From Schlegelella_A sp965246805 (GTDB taxonomy: Bacteria > Pseudomonadota > Gammaproteobacteria > Burkholderiales > Burkholderiaceae_C), in contig CBDFFO010000009.1 of the NCBI GenBank assembly GCA_965246805.1, positions 682,001-746,000 on the forward strand: a DNA stretch of 64,000 nt, in the 5' to 3' direction. Below the pieces are notes generated by a model, which was not told the DNA's origin, made no database searches, and saw nothing but the letters and a program-made list of their open reading frames with translations. Below, in pieces: positions 20,196 through 29,505 of the stretch (its first letter is position 1; the number at the start of each line of letters is the position of its first letter). The translations under genes were made by a program, and so were the position numbers.

Positions 20196-20738
20196 TCAAG
20201 CGGCCGCACGCACCCGGTTCGCGAACGTCTTCGTGAACTTCGCCACCTTGGGCGCCACCACCATCGCGCAATAGCCCTGGTTCGGGTTGTTGGCGAAGTA
20301 GTGCTGGTGGTAGGCCTCGGCCTTCGAATAATTGTGTTCGGCCATCACTTCCGTCACGACCTTGCCGCGATGCAATTCGTTCACCTCGCCAAGCACGTCG
20401 CGCGCGGTCTTCTCCTGCTCGGCGTCGTGAAAATAGATGCCGGACCGGTACTGCGTACCCGAATCGTTGCCCTGCCGGTTCAGCGTGGTCGGGTCGTGGA
20501 TCACGAAGAAGATCTCCAGCACCTCGCGCAGCGAAATGCGGTCGGTGTCGAAGCTCACGCGCACCACCTCGTTGTGACCCGTGCGGCCGCTGCACACCTG
20601 TTCGTAGGTGGGTGCGATCGCGGTGCCGTTGCTGTAGCCCGATTCGACGGCGGTGACGCCGTCGACGCGTTCGAATACCGCCTCCGTGCACCAGAAGCAA
20701 CCGCCGCCGAGAGTGATGGTGTCGACCTTGCCAGTCAT
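20196..20738 (-). CDS. msrA: peptide-methionine (S)-S-oxide reductase
   Basis: This is a 180-residue MsrA, repairing S-epimers of methionine sulfoxide. The catalytic motif GGGCFWCTEAVFERVDGV is at about residues 11-28, with Cys14 as nucleophile and Cys17 beside it. GYSNG, HNEVVRVSFD, FFVIHDPTTLNRQGNDSGTQ and YRSGIYF are all present. The recycling region near the C-terminus holds GYCAMVV. The ATG at 20738 has a GGGGCA site; an ATG at 20750 adds MGHT. It converges on the TonB-receptor gene across the terminator. Confidence 0.96.
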   Translation of the reverse strand: MTGKVDTITLGGGCFWCTEAVFERVDGVTAVESGYSNGTAIAPTYEQVCSGRTGHNEVVRVSFDTDRISLREVLEIFFVIHDPTTLNRQGNDSGTQYRSGIYFHDAEQEKTARDVLGEVNELHRGKVVTEVMAEHNYSKAEAYHQHYFANNPNQGYCAMVVAPKVAKFTKTFANRVRAAA

Positions 20739-20949
20739 CGTGTGCCCCATTGGTTGCCGAGCCGGGATTCTCCGGCAAGGCAGCGATCGGTGCCGGCGCG
20801 CGCCACGATCACCTTGGCGCCACGTCGGCGCCGCTGGCGTTCGCAGGCACCGCCCACGGGGCGCTCGGGACCGGTCGGATGCTGCCGTCACAATCGGCGG
20901 CCGCGACTGGCGGCGCCTCGACACACACACCTTGAACAGCCTCTTCGGA

Positions 20950-21741
20950 ATGCTCGGCATCGAATCGTGGAAGCCGTTCCTGACGGCCCTGCTGCTGCCG
21001 CCGGTGCCGTTGCTGGTGCTGATCCTCGCCGGTGCCCGCTTGATGCTGCCTCGCCGGGGCCTGGGCTGGCTTTGCATTGTCGTTGGGGTGGTCGGGCTCT
21101 GGGTCACGTCATCGACCGGCGTCGCGCAAGGGGTGTCGCGCTACGCACTGCATCCGCCCCCGGCGATCACCGAGCAGCGCATGCAGGAGCTGCGCGCCGA
21201 CGTGAAAGCGAAAAAACCGATCGCGATTGTGGTGCTTGGCGGCGGTGTCGAAAGCTATGCCCCGGAGTACGGCGTGTCGAGCCTCGGCTGGCGTTCGCTC
21301 GAGCGCCTGCGATACGGCCTCTGGCTTGCGCGCGAAACCGGCGCACCCGTCGCGTTCAGCGGTGGCACAGGCCGCGAAGAAACCAGCAGCACGCCGGAAG
21401 CCCGCGTCGCCGCGACGATCGCGGCCAACGAGTTCAAGCAGCCGATCCGCTGGATCGAAGACGCGTCGCGCGACACGCACGAGAACGCGCTTCGAAGCGT
21501 CGCGATGCTGCGCCAGTCGGGCATCACGCGGGTGGTGCTGGTCACGCACGGGTGGCACATGCCGCGTGCACTCGCCGATTTCCGGGCCGCGGCCGACGGC
21601 AGCGTGCTCGTCGAAGCGGCACCGATGGGACTCGCGAAAAGCACCGCTTCGGCGGGCATCGACTGGATGCCGAGCATCAACGGCTTCACCGAGATGCGCA
21701 CCGTGCTGCGCGAAATGGCGGCCAGGTTCTTCGGCGCCTGA
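20950..21741 (+). CDS. YdcF/ElyC (DUF218) family protein
   Basis: This 263-residue protein has two N-terminal membrane segments (about residues 12-32 and 40-58). A DUF218 domain follows, with IAIVVLGGGVESYAPEYG at about 92-109, SGGTGREE, DTHENAL and VLVTHGWHMPRAL. Relatives such as ElyC and SanA affect cell-envelope integrity. The start may alternatively be the TTG at 20932, adding six residues. It converges on the second TonB-receptor gene, with only five bases between stops. Confidence 0.88.
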   Translation: MLGIESWKPFLTALLLPPVPLLVLILAGARLMLPRRGLGWLCIVVGVVGLWVTSSTGVAQGVSRYALHPPPAITEQRMQELRADVKAKKPIAIVVLGGGVESYAPEYGVSSLGWRSLERLRYGLWLARETGAPVAFSGGTGREETSSTPEARVAATIAANEFKQPIRWIEDASRDTHENALRSVAMLRQSGITRVVLVTHGWHMPRALADFRAAADGSVLVEAAPMGLAKSTASAGIDWMPSINGFTEMRTVLREMAARFFGA

Positions 21742-21746
21742 AGCGA

Positions 21747-23939
21747 TCAATAGGCGAGGTTCATCGAAGCCCCCGCGGTCCATGTCCGTGCCGGCGCCGG
21801 CTCGAAAAAGCGGCCATTGCCTTCGTTGACGATCACCGAACCGGCGTAACGACGCGCGAACAGGTTGTCGATGCGCCCGAAGCCTGCGAGCTTCCACGCG
21901 CCGATGCGCGCGGCATGGCCGAGGTTCGCGCTGGCGGTGAGGTATCCGGCCGCGGCATCGCTGTTCGCATCGTTGACCCACACCCGGCTCAGCGTGCGGG
22001 CATCGATGCCGCCGCTCCAACCGAGCGTGGGCTGCCAGTTCAGTCCGCCATAGAACGCGCTGCGCGCGACGCCGGGGATGCGGTTGCCCGTCGGCACCAC
22101 GACCGTGGGCGCCGCGCAAGGCGCCGCAACGCAGGTGTTGAAGGCGTCGCGATAGCGCGCGTCGAGCCACGTGAACGAGGCCTGGGCATGCAGATCGGCG
22201 GGGCCGTCGTGCGACCACGCCGCTTCGAGGCCGCGCCTCCGCGTGGCGCCCGCGTTCTGGAAGGTCGAACGACCGCCGACGTTGGTCTGCGTCACGATCT
22301 CGCGGCGCGTCACGCTTTCGAAAACCGCCGCAGTCCAGGCACCCCAACCGCGGTCGCGTGTCTTCATGCCCGCTTCGACGTTCGTGCTCTTCGACGGCTG
22401 TACCGCCAGGTTCAGGCCCGTCGCGCCGTTCGGCCGGTACGCGATCTCGTTCAGCGTCGGGGTCTCGAAGCCGGTGCCGATGCTGGTGTAGAGCCGCACG
22501 TCGTCGCTCGGCGCGAAGCGCAACGCGGCGACCGGCGTGGTCGCGCGGTACCGCGTGCCGCCACTGTCGTCGGGATTCGCACCGACGATGTAGCGGTCGT
22601 GCGACGCGAAGCGAACCCCGCTCTGCCGCAGGCCGAGATCGGAGCTCCACCGTTCCGCGAACGACCATGTCGCCTGCAGGTAAGGGTCGGCGCTGCTCAC
22701 GTCGTTGCGCTCGTCGCGGCGCAACGCGCCCTCGACGCCGAGCACGCTGCCGATGAAGTTGGTGTAGCCGCGCCGGTCTTCGGCCAGCGTATCGAAAGCG
22801 AATCCAAGGATCACCGTGAGCGGTCGTGCAGCAAGCGTGGCCTTCGTGGTCCAGCGCAGATCGGCGCCGCGATAGTCGCGGCCCAGCACGATCTCGCCCC
22901 CCGGGTGCAGCGCGTTCGCCTGTGCCCCGACCGGTATCGACTGGAACTGGGCAGCGTTGCGATGCCCGCCGTAGACCAGCGCGCGCAGCGTGTTCGACGC
23001 GTCAACCGCCCGTTCATAGACCAGCCCGAGCTGCGTCTGGTCGAACGTCTTGCGGGTGTTGAACGCGGTAGCCGACGGGTCGACGCCGCGGGGGTTGGCG
23101 GTGAACTGCACGCGAGTCAACCCGAGCGGGTCTTCCGCCTTCGGCAGCGCGACGCTGTTGGCCACCAGCGTGAGCTGGCTCGACGGATCGACCGCGAACG
23201 TGAGCTTCGCGTTGCCGATGCGGCGCTCGGCCGCGCTGTGGTCTCGATACCCATCGGTGGCGAAGACGCTGCCGCTCACGACATAGCCGAACGGCGCGGC
23301 GCCGCTCGCCTTCACGCCGACGCGGCGCGTGCCGTCGCTGCCGAACCCGAACTGGCCTTCGACGTGCGGCGGGGCCGATCCGTCTTCGGTGAAGACCTGG
23401 ATCACGCCGCCCGATGAATTGCCGTAGAGCGCCGAGAACGGTCCGCGCAACACCTCGATGCGATCGGCCGAACCGAGGTCGACGTTGGACAGCTGACCCT
23501 GGCCGTCCGGCAAGGTGGCGGGAATGCTGTCGACATAGAGCCGCACACCTCGGATGCCGAAGGTCGAACGGGCGCCGAATCCGCGCACCGAGAGCTGCGT
23601 GTCCTGCGCATAGTTCTGGCGGTCGCGCGCCAGCAGCCCGGGTACCGCGGCGAGGCTTTCCGACAGGTTGACTCGAAGATGCGCGTTGCGAATCGTGTCG
23701 CTGCCGATCAGGTCGACCGAGGCCGGCACGTCGAAGGGCGCGAGCGCGCTCCGCGTCGCGGTCACGACGACGGGCGCCAGCCGGGCCGGCGACGAGAGTG
23801 CGGCGATGGCAGCGGAGGCGGGTGTGCTCGGCGCATCCGGCACCTCTTGCGCCATCGCCGCCACCGCGGTCGACGCCATCCAGGCCAGCACCCCGACGTG
23901 CTTCGCAAAAGAGAGGGTCATGGCAGTGGCGGGTTTCAT
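21747..23939 (-). CDS. TonB-dependent siderophore-type receptor
   Basis: This 730-residue outer-membrane receptor has a signal peptide ending near AMA-QE (about residue 30). A TonB box-like APVVVTATRSA leads into a full plug domain (LSESLAAVPGLLARDRQNYA, SVRGFGARSTFGIRGVRLYV, EVLRGPFSALYGNSSGGVIQ). The barrel includes TPTLNEIAYRPN, the FecA/PupB-like signature, and ends in MNLAY. These features fit iron-siderophore or ferric dicitrate receptors, but no sigma/anti-sigma pair or siderophore genes are adjacent. Start options are ATG 23939 (used) and ATG 23921. Confidence 0.9.
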   Translation of the reverse strand: MKPATAMTLSFAKHVGVLAWMASTAVAAMAQEVPDAPSTPASAAIAALSSPARLAPVVVTATRSALAPFDVPASVDLIGSDTIRNAHLRVNLSESLAAVPGLLARDRQNYAQDTQLSVRGFGARSTFGIRGVRLYVDSIPATLPDGQGQLSNVDLGSADRIEVLRGPFSALYGNSSGGVIQVFTEDGSAPPHVEGQFGFGSDGTRRVGVKASGAAPFGYVVSGSVFATDGYRDHSAAERRIGNAKLTFAVDPSSQLTLVANSVALPKAEDPLGLTRVQFTANPRGVDPSATAFNTRKTFDQTQLGLVYERAVDASNTLRALVYGGHRNAAQFQSIPVGAQANALHPGGEIVLGRDYRGADLRWTTKATLAARPLTVILGFAFDTLAEDRRGYTNFIGSVLGVEGALRRDERNDVSSADPYLQATWSFAERWSSDLGLRQSGVRFASHDRYIVGANPDDSGGTRYRATTPVAALRFAPSDDVRLYTSIGTGFETPTLNEIAYRPNGATGLNLAVQPSKSTNVEAGMKTRDRGWGAWTAAVFESVTRREIVTQTNVGGRSTFQNAGATRRRGLEAAWSHDGPADLHAQASFTWLDARYRDAFNTCVAAPCAAPTVVVPTGNRIPGVARSAFYGGLNWQPTLGWSGGIDARTLSRVWVNDANSDAAAGYLTASANLGHAARIGAWKLAGFGRIDNLFARRYAGSVIVNEGNGRFFEPAPARTWTAGASMNLAY

Positions 23940-24075
23940 GCAACGTCGGCTGCCGATGATGGCCGAAGCCGGAAGCGAGTCCCAAGACCGACGCCGCTCA
24001 CGGGCATTGGCCACCGGTCTCGACGCCTCGCCGCTATGCTCCGGCCGTCTTTGTTCGGCGTTCGCGCCTGTCGTC

Positions 24076-25104
24076 ATGAGCTGGGTTTCCCTGCGGTGCC
24101 GCCACGTCGCACATGCGCTCACCGGCTTCGTTCTCGCGTTCGGTGCCAGCGCGGCCTTCGGCTGGGGCGCCGATGGTCACCACACGATCGGCAAGCTCGC
24201 CGGCACGCTGATCGCCGGCAGCCGTGCCGAGGCGATGGTGCAGCAGATCATCGGCGGCATCAGCCTTGAGGACGCCTCGGTCTGGGCCGATTGCGTGAAA
24301 GGCGTGGCGCCTGACGCCAGCGGCAAGCTCGCCTACCAAAGCACTGGCCGCTTCAAGGAATGCCTGGTCTTCGAGACCTCCGAAGAAGAGGCGCGCATGG
24401 TCGCCTACGTGAGCCGCAATTTCGACGCGTGCCACCCGCAGCCGGGCGAAGAAACGCCGTGCCACAAGCAATACCACTACACCGACATCGCGCCGCAACG
24501 CGAGCATTACCAGCCGGGCCTCGTCGGCACAAGCGACCACGACGTCGTGGCTGCCGTCAACGCGGCGCTCCTGGTGTTGAAAGGCGGCACCGCACCGCCG
24601 CCTTTCGTGTTCGGCCAGCGCGAAGCGCTGCTGGTGATGATTCACATCGTCGAAGACATGCACCAACCGTTGCACGTGCAATCGATCTACCTCGACTCGC
24701 AAGGCAAACGCCTCGATCCGGACGTGGGCGCGTACGACCCCGCGAGCCGCACCAACGGCGGCAACTCGATCGACGTCGGCGCGGGAAACCTGCACCGCGA
24801 CTGGGACCAGGTGCCGCCCTCGCTGGCACCGGCCGATCTCGGCACCAACGCAGTGGCCGAAGCGAAGAACGTCGCACCGACGACCGGCGATGTGATGACA
24901 TGGTCGACGCAATGGGCCGACGATGCCATCGTGGCGGCGCCACCCGTTTTCGCCGACCTCACCTACGGGCCAGAAGACCTGCGCTTCCATTGGAAGGGCA
25001 GCCTTCCCGAGGGCTACACCGCGCGGCGCGAAGTGGTGCAGCGCACGCAACTGCTGAAGGCGAGCGCACGGCTCGCACAACTGCTGCAGACGCTCTGGCC
25101 GTGA
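24076..25104 (+). CDS. S1/P1-type nuclease
   Basis: This is a 342-residue exported nuclease. The signal peptide ends at AAFG and the mature chain begins WGADGHHTIGKLA, where the N-terminal Trp and following His are zinc ligands in S1/P1 nucleases. Other ligand motifs are WADCVK, the HYTDIAP region, VMIHIVEDMHQPLHVQ (HxxxDxHQPLH, the family hallmark) and GGNSIDVGAGNLHRDWD. Family members degrade single-stranded nucleic acids, probably in the periplasm for phosphate or nucleoside scavenging. It is divergent from the receptor gene at 21747-23939. Confidence 0.93.
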   Translation: MSWVSLRCRHVAHALTGFVLAFGASAAFGWGADGHHTIGKLAGTLIAGSRAEAMVQQIIGGISLEDASVWADCVKGVAPDASGKLAYQSTGRFKECLVFETSEEEARMVAYVSRNFDACHPQPGEETPCHKQYHYTDIAPQREHYQPGLVGTSDHDVVAAVNAALLVLKGGTAPPPFVFGQREALLVMIHIVEDMHQPLHVQSIYLDSQGKRLDPDVGAYDPASRTNGGNSIDVGAGNLHRDWDQVPPSLAPADLGTNAVAEAKNVAPTTGDVMTWSTQWADDAIVAAPPVFADLTYGPEDLRFHWKGSLPEGYTARREVVQRTQLLKASARLAQLLQTLWP

Positions 25105-25149
25105 GGGTGCGGTCTGCAGCGCCAGGCCTAGCGTCAGACTGCAGACGCG

Positions 25150-25548
25150 TCAACGCTGCATGTTCATGATCTGATCCATCGGCATCATGCGGTGGTTCAG
25201 GTGGGTCATGATCCAGAGCGAGCCGAACACGAGAAGCATCACGATCAACAGGCCGAACGCGAGTGCAAGCACGTTGTTGATGTTGTCGGAGCCCGACGTG
25301 ATGTGCAGAAAGAACACCAGGTGAACGCCCATCTGCGCGAGCGCAAGCACCGAGAGCGCGATCGGGATGCTGGGCTCCCACACCAGCGTGCTGCGCGCGA
25401 TGTAGAACGACACCGCAGTGAGCGCCACCGCCAACACGAAGCCGATCAGGTAGCCCTGCACGCCGTGCGCCACATCGCGCGCGCCGTGTTCGTCTCCGGG
25501 CGCGACATCGGCGCCGCTGTCGACGCCGTGCTGAAGGTCTTGGGTCAT
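25150..25548 (-). CDS. cyoD: cytochrome o ubiquinol oxidase subunit IV
   Basis: This is a 132-residue subunit IV with three membrane segments (about residues 33-53, 60-80, 92-112) and the family segment QMGVHLVFFLHI. It assists assembly of the bo3 quinol oxidase. Its ATG at 25548 overlaps the cyoC stop. It is the last gene of the operon; a heme O synthase gene (cyoE) would usually follow but the next gene is a convergent nuclease. Confidence 0.93.
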   Translation of the reverse strand: MTQDLQHGVDSGADVAPGDEHGARDVAHGVQGYLIGFVLAVALTAVSFYIARSTLVWEPSIPIALSVLALAQMGVHLVFFLHITSGSDNINNVLALAFGLLIVMLLVFGSLWIMTHLNHRMMPMDQIMNMQR

Positions 25549-26189
25549 CGTGCGACTCCGACGAGGTAGACGAGGCTGAAGAGCGCCACCCAGATGATGT
25601 CGAGCGTGTGCCAGAAGAGGCTGAAGCACAGCATGCGGCGCAGGATGTCAGCCCGAAATCCTTTCGCGTAGACCTGCGCCATCATCGTCAGCAGCCACAG
25701 CAGGCCCGCCGCAACGTGCAGTCCGTGGCAGCCGACCAGCGCGAAAAAGGCCGACAAGAACGCGCTGCGCTGCGGGCTGGCGCCTTTCTCGATCAGGTCG
25801 GCGAATTCGTTCAGTTCGATCGCGAGGAAGGCCGCGCCGAGCACGAAGGTCACCGCCATCGCGCCGTAGAAGAGGCGCTTGCGATCGGCTTGCGCGCCGA
25901 TGCCTGCAAGCCCGCAGAACAGCGTCGACGTGAGCAGGCACGCGGTCTCGATCGCGACGGTGCGCACGTCGAAGAGCTCGCGCCCGCTCGGGCCGCCGGC
26001 GGTGCTGTCGGTGAGCACCGCATAGGTCGCGAAGAACGCGGCGAAGACAATGATGTCGCTGATCAGGAAGATCCAGAAGCCGTAGGCGACGACGATTCGC
26101 TTCGACGGGCCGTGCGCGGCGTCTTCGGAAAGACCGGCCGCGTGCGAGCGGCCGGGCGCCATGCTCGGCAGGGCGTGGCTCGCGCTCAT
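25545..26189 (-). CDS. cyoC: cytochrome o ubiquinol oxidase subunit III
   Basis: This is a 214-residue subunit III with five hydrophobic segments. Family signatures GFWIFLISDIIVFAAFFATY (about 37-56), GCHGLHVAAGLLWLL and FWHTLDIIWVALFSLVYL are intact. Starts and stops overlap both neighbours by ATGA, so cyoB, cyoC and cyoD are translationally coupled. It belongs to the heme-copper oxidase that oxidises ubiquinol and reduces oxygen. Confidence 0.95.
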   Translation of the reverse strand: MSASHALPSMAPGRSHAAGLSEDAAHGPSKRIVVAYGFWIFLISDIIVFAAFFATYAVLTDSTAGGPSGRELFDVRTVAIETACLLTSTLFCGLAGIGAQADRKRLFYGAMAVTFVLGAAFLAIELNEFADLIEKGASPQRSAFLSAFFALVGCHGLHVAAGLLWLLTMMAQVYAKGFRADILRRMLCFSLFWHTLDIIWVALFSLVYLVGVAR

Positions 26190-28192
26190 GTGGCCTCCGC
26201 GGCGAGTTGGGCGAGCCGGATCGTTCGCGCCATACGGTTCTCGCGGTCGAGTTTGGCGACGGTTGCCGCCGGAATCACGTCCTCGTCCTCGTTGCGCCAG
26301 GCCGACACCACGAACGTTCCGAACGCGCACACGAAGCCCACGATCACCAGCCACCAGATGTGCCAGATCAACGCGAAGCCCATGATGGTCGCGAAGAACG
26401 CGCAGATGAATCCGGTCGGGCTGTTGCGGGGCATGTGGATGTCGGCGTAGACGGGCTCGGCACGCAACGCGTGCTGTTGCAGAGCCTTCTGCTTGACGCT
26501 CCAATAGGCTTCCTCGCCTTCGACGTTCGGCAGCACCGCGAAGTTGTAGAGCGGCGGCGGCGATGCCGTCGCCCACTCGAGCGATCGGCCGTTCCAAGGG
26601 TCGCCGGTCAGGTCACGCAAGGCCTCGCGCTGGCGGATGCTGACGACGAGCTGCGCGACCTGCAACAAGATGCCGATGAAGATCAGTACCGCGCCCGCCG
26701 CCGCCACCCAGAGCCATGGCTGCCATTCGGGTGTGTCGTAGTGCTGCATGCGACGCGTCATGCCCATCAGGCCCAGCCAGTAGAGCGGCATGAACGCGAC
26801 GTAGAACCCGACGATCCAGAACCAGAACGCGGCCTTGCCGAGCCCTTCGTGGAGCCTGAAGCCGAACGCCTTCGGAAACCAGTACTCGTAGCCCGCGAAC
26901 AATCCGAACAGCACGCCGCCGATGATCACGTTGTGGAAGTGTGCGACCAGAAAGAGGCTGTTGTGAAGCACGAAATCGGCCGGCGGCACCGCGAGCAGCA
27001 CACCGGTCATGCCGCCGATCACGAAGGTCACCATGAAGCCGATCGACCACAGGGTCGGCGCGTTGAAGCGGACTCGGCCGCCCCACATCGTGAAGAGCCA
27101 GTTGAAGATCTTCACGCCCGTCGGGATCGCGATCACCATCGTCGCGATGCCGAAGATGGCGTTGACGTCGGCCCCGGCGCCCATCGTGAAGAAGTGGTGC
27201 AGCCATACCATGAACGCGAGGACGCAGATCGCCATCGTCGCGACCACCATCGAGCGATAGCCGAAGAGCGGCTTGCCGGAAAAGGTGGAGAGCACTTCCG
27301 AGAAGATGCCGAACGCCGGCAAGATGAGGATATAGACCTCCGGGTGGCCCCAGGCCCAGATCAAATTCATGAACATCATGACGTTGCCGCCACCGTCGTT
27401 CGTGAAGAAATGAAAGCCCAGGTAGCGGTCGAGCAGCAGCATCGCGTACGTCGCAGTGAGGATCGGGAACGCGGCGACGATGAGCAGGTTGGAAGCGAGC
27501 GTGGTCCAGCAGAACATCGGCATGCGCAGGTAATTCATGCCCGGCGCACGCACCTTCAGCACCGTGGTGACCAGGTTGATGCCCGAGAGCAGCGTGCCCA
27601 AGCCGGAGATCTGCAGGGCCCACAGATAATAGTCGACGCCGACACCCGGCGAGTAGGCAAGCTCGGACAGCGGCGGATAAGGCAGCCAACCGGTGCGCGC
27701 GAACTCACCGACGATGAGCGAGATGTTGACGAGCAGCGCACCCGTCGCGGTGAGCCAGAAGCCGACCGAATTGAGCACCGGAAAGGCGACGTCGCGCGCA
27801 CCGAGTTGCAGCGGCACGACGAAATTCATCAGCCCGATCACGAACGGCATCGCGACGAAGAAGATCATCATCGTTCCGTGCGCCGAGAAGATCTGGTTGT
27901 AGTGCTCGGGCGGCAGGTAGCCGGCGCTGCCCATCGCGACCGCCTGCTGCGAGCGCATCAGGAGCGCATCGGAAAAGCCGCGCAGCAGCATCACCATCGC
28001 GAGCAGCACGTACATCGCGCCGATGCGCTTGTGGTCGACGCTCGTGAACCATTCGCGCCACAAGTAAGGCATGTAGCCCTTGACGACGATCCAGATCAAA
28101 AGGCCCGACAGGATCAATGCGACGACCGTCGACGCGATCAACACGATGGGTTGGTCGAAGGGCACAGCGGCCCAGGTGAGTTTGCCGAACAT
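26186..28192 (-). CDS. cyoB: cytochrome o ubiquinol oxidase subunit I
   Basis: This 668-residue catalytic subunit holds the heme b and heme o3-CuB centres. Key sites are the low-spin heme His in FSAHGTMMIFF, the His-Tyr cross-link motif WAWGHPEVYILILP, the CuB ligands in WLHHFFTMG and the heme ligands in VAHFHNVIIGG. Fifteen or so membrane spans are visible, as in E. coli CyoB (663 residues). It oxidises ubiquinol at the inner membrane and pumps protons. The ATG at 28192 immediately follows the cyoA stop. Confidence 0.97.
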   Translation of the reverse strand: MFGKLTWAAVPFDQPIVLIASTVVALILSGLLIWIVVKGYMPYLWREWFTSVDHKRIGAMYVLLAMVMLLRGFSDALLMRSQQAVAMGSAGYLPPEHYNQIFSAHGTMMIFFVAMPFVIGLMNFVVPLQLGARDVAFPVLNSVGFWLTATGALLVNISLIVGEFARTGWLPYPPLSELAYSPGVGVDYYLWALQISGLGTLLSGINLVTTVLKVRAPGMNYLRMPMFCWTTLASNLLIVAAFPILTATYAMLLLDRYLGFHFFTNDGGGNVMMFMNLIWAWGHPEVYILILPAFGIFSEVLSTFSGKPLFGYRSMVVATMAICVLAFMVWLHHFFTMGAGADVNAIFGIATMVIAIPTGVKIFNWLFTMWGGRVRFNAPTLWSIGFMVTFVIGGMTGVLLAVPPADFVLHNSLFLVAHFHNVIIGGVLFGLFAGYEYWFPKAFGFRLHEGLGKAAFWFWIVGFYVAFMPLYWLGLMGMTRRMQHYDTPEWQPWLWVAAAGAVLIFIGILLQVAQLVVSIRQREALRDLTGDPWNGRSLEWATASPPPLYNFAVLPNVEGEEAYWSVKQKALQQHALRAEPVYADIHMPRNSPTGFICAFFATIMGFALIWHIWWLVIVGFVCAFGTFVVSAWRNEDEDVIPAATVAKLDRENRMARTIRLAQLAAEAT

Positions 28193-28193
28193 G

Positions 28194-29198
28194 TCAGGGC
28201 TTTCGAGGAATGGCGGTGGGCACCGGGTTCGGCCCGACGTCTCGGGCGGGCTTGTCGACGTGGCTGGCCGGCGTGAGCTCGGCTGCCCCATGTCGTTCGG
28301 TCTTCGGGCCCGGCCCCGCCGGGATCTGCTGCGAGACGATCTTGCCGAACAAGTCCGGTTCAACGCTGCCGAAGGTCGATGGCGGCAGCTTGGTGCTCTG
28401 CTTGGCGAGTTCGTTGTAGCGCGCCGTGTCGAGCGTCGCACCGGTGCCGTGCGTCGACGCGACCCAACCCGCGAAACCGTCGCTCGGCAACGCGCGCACG
28501 TTGAAGTGCATGTCTGAGAAACCATCGCCGCTGTAATGGGCCGACAGGCCGGCGAACGTGCCGGGCTCATCGACTTGCAGGTTGAGCTGGGTCGCCATGC
28601 CGTTCATCGTGTAGATCATGCTGCCGAGTTGCGGCACGAAGAACGTGTTCATCACGCTGGCCGAGGTGAGCGAGAAGTGCAATGGCACACCGGCCGGCAC
28701 CACCAGTTCGTTGACCGCGGCAACCTGATGCTCGGGGTAGATGAACAGCCACTTCCAGTCGAGCGACACGACCTGGATCTCGAGTGGCTTCACCTTCGCA
28801 GCGCCACTCGATGCGCCACTCGATGCGCCTTTCGAAGCGCTTTTCGAAACAATCGGCGCCATCGGATCGAGCTGGTGCGCGCCGATCCAGGTGACGCCGC
28901 CCAGCAGGATGACGACCATCAGCGGAATCGACCAAACGACCAGTTCGATCCGCCCGGAGAACGACCAGTCCGAGAGGTAGCGCGCCTTGGTGTTGGAGGC
29001 CCGGAACCACCACGCCACACCGAGCGTGCCGAGGATCGTCGGCACCACGATGGCGAGCATGATGGCGAGCGAGTCGATCAGGATCTGCTTCTCGGCCGCG
29101 CCGATCGGGCCGCGCGGGTTCATCAGCGCGGTGTCGCAGCCGGCGAGCCCCATGCCAGCAAGCCCCGCGCCGGCGATCAGCCAGACCACTTTCTTCAT
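28194..29198 (-). CDS. cyoA: cytochrome o ubiquinol oxidase subunit II
   Basis: This is a 334-residue lipoprotein subunit II. The lipobox LAGC is at about residues 18-21, followed by two membrane helices (about 42-66 and 85-107) and a periplasmic cupredoxin-like domain (WKWLFIYPEHQVAAVNELVV, SDMHFNVRALPSDGF). As expected for quinol oxidases, CuA ligands are absent. A low-complexity insertion of Ser/Gly/Ala (SKSASKGASSGASSG) lies between the second helix and the cupredoxin domain, and the C-terminal 45 residues are a variable Pro-rich tail. It is the first gene of cyoABCD. Confidence 0.95.
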   Translation of the reverse strand: MKKVVWLIAGAGLAGMGLAGCDTALMNPRGPIGAAEKQILIDSLAIMLAIVVPTILGTLGVAWWFRASNTKARYLSDWSFSGRIELVVWSIPLMVVILLGGVTWIGAHQLDPMAPIVSKSASKGASSGASSGAAKVKPLEIQVVSLDWKWLFIYPEHQVAAVNELVVPAGVPLHFSLTSASVMNTFFVPQLGSMIYTMNGMATQLNLQVDEPGTFAGLSAHYSGDGFSDMHFNVRALPSDGFAGWVASTHGTGATLDTARYNELAKQSTKLPPSTFGSVEPDLFGKIVSQQIPAGPGPKTERHGAAELTPASHVDKPARDVGPNPVPTAIPRKP

Positions 29199-29505
29199 CG
29201 CATGTTCTCGATCAAGGGAATCTGCAGGGCGTCATCGCCTTGCAGCCGCAGGATAGGCCAATGGCAGGCGGCGGGCCAGATTCGCGCCCGGCGACCGTTA
29301 TCGCAACAAGCCTTTCAGCGTGTCCTTCAGGATGTCTTCCGGTTTCACCGACGCGGATGCGGCATTCGATCCGGTCGACGCTTGGCCCATGGTCGCGCTG
29401 ACCACGGCGCGCCGGTCAGCCCGGACGATCGCCGGCTCGGGGCAAGATCTGCCCCGCTGCGGTAGTCTCGCTGCCCTTTCTTCCACGACTCACGAAAGAC
29501 CCAAG
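29199..29505. other. divergent intergenic region cyoA / osmC-like gene
   Basis: This 307-base gap must contain promoters for both the cyo operon and the OsmC-like gene. I see no clear sigma-70 pair, hairpin or convincing gene in it. A short minus-strand frame (29298-29486) ends in a plausible peptide (VKPEDILKDTLKGLLR) but lacks a supported start. Confidence 0.5.

Noticed and set aside
26207..28276. 689-residue plus-strand open frame
   Set aside because: Antisense shadow of cyoB, rich in Arg, His, Asp and Glu, no recognisable domain.
29298..29486. Short minus-strand frame ending in VKPEDILKDTLKGLLR
   Set aside because: The ending looks protein-like, but the upstream part is not coherent and no ribosome site supports a start; it may be a decayed fragment.
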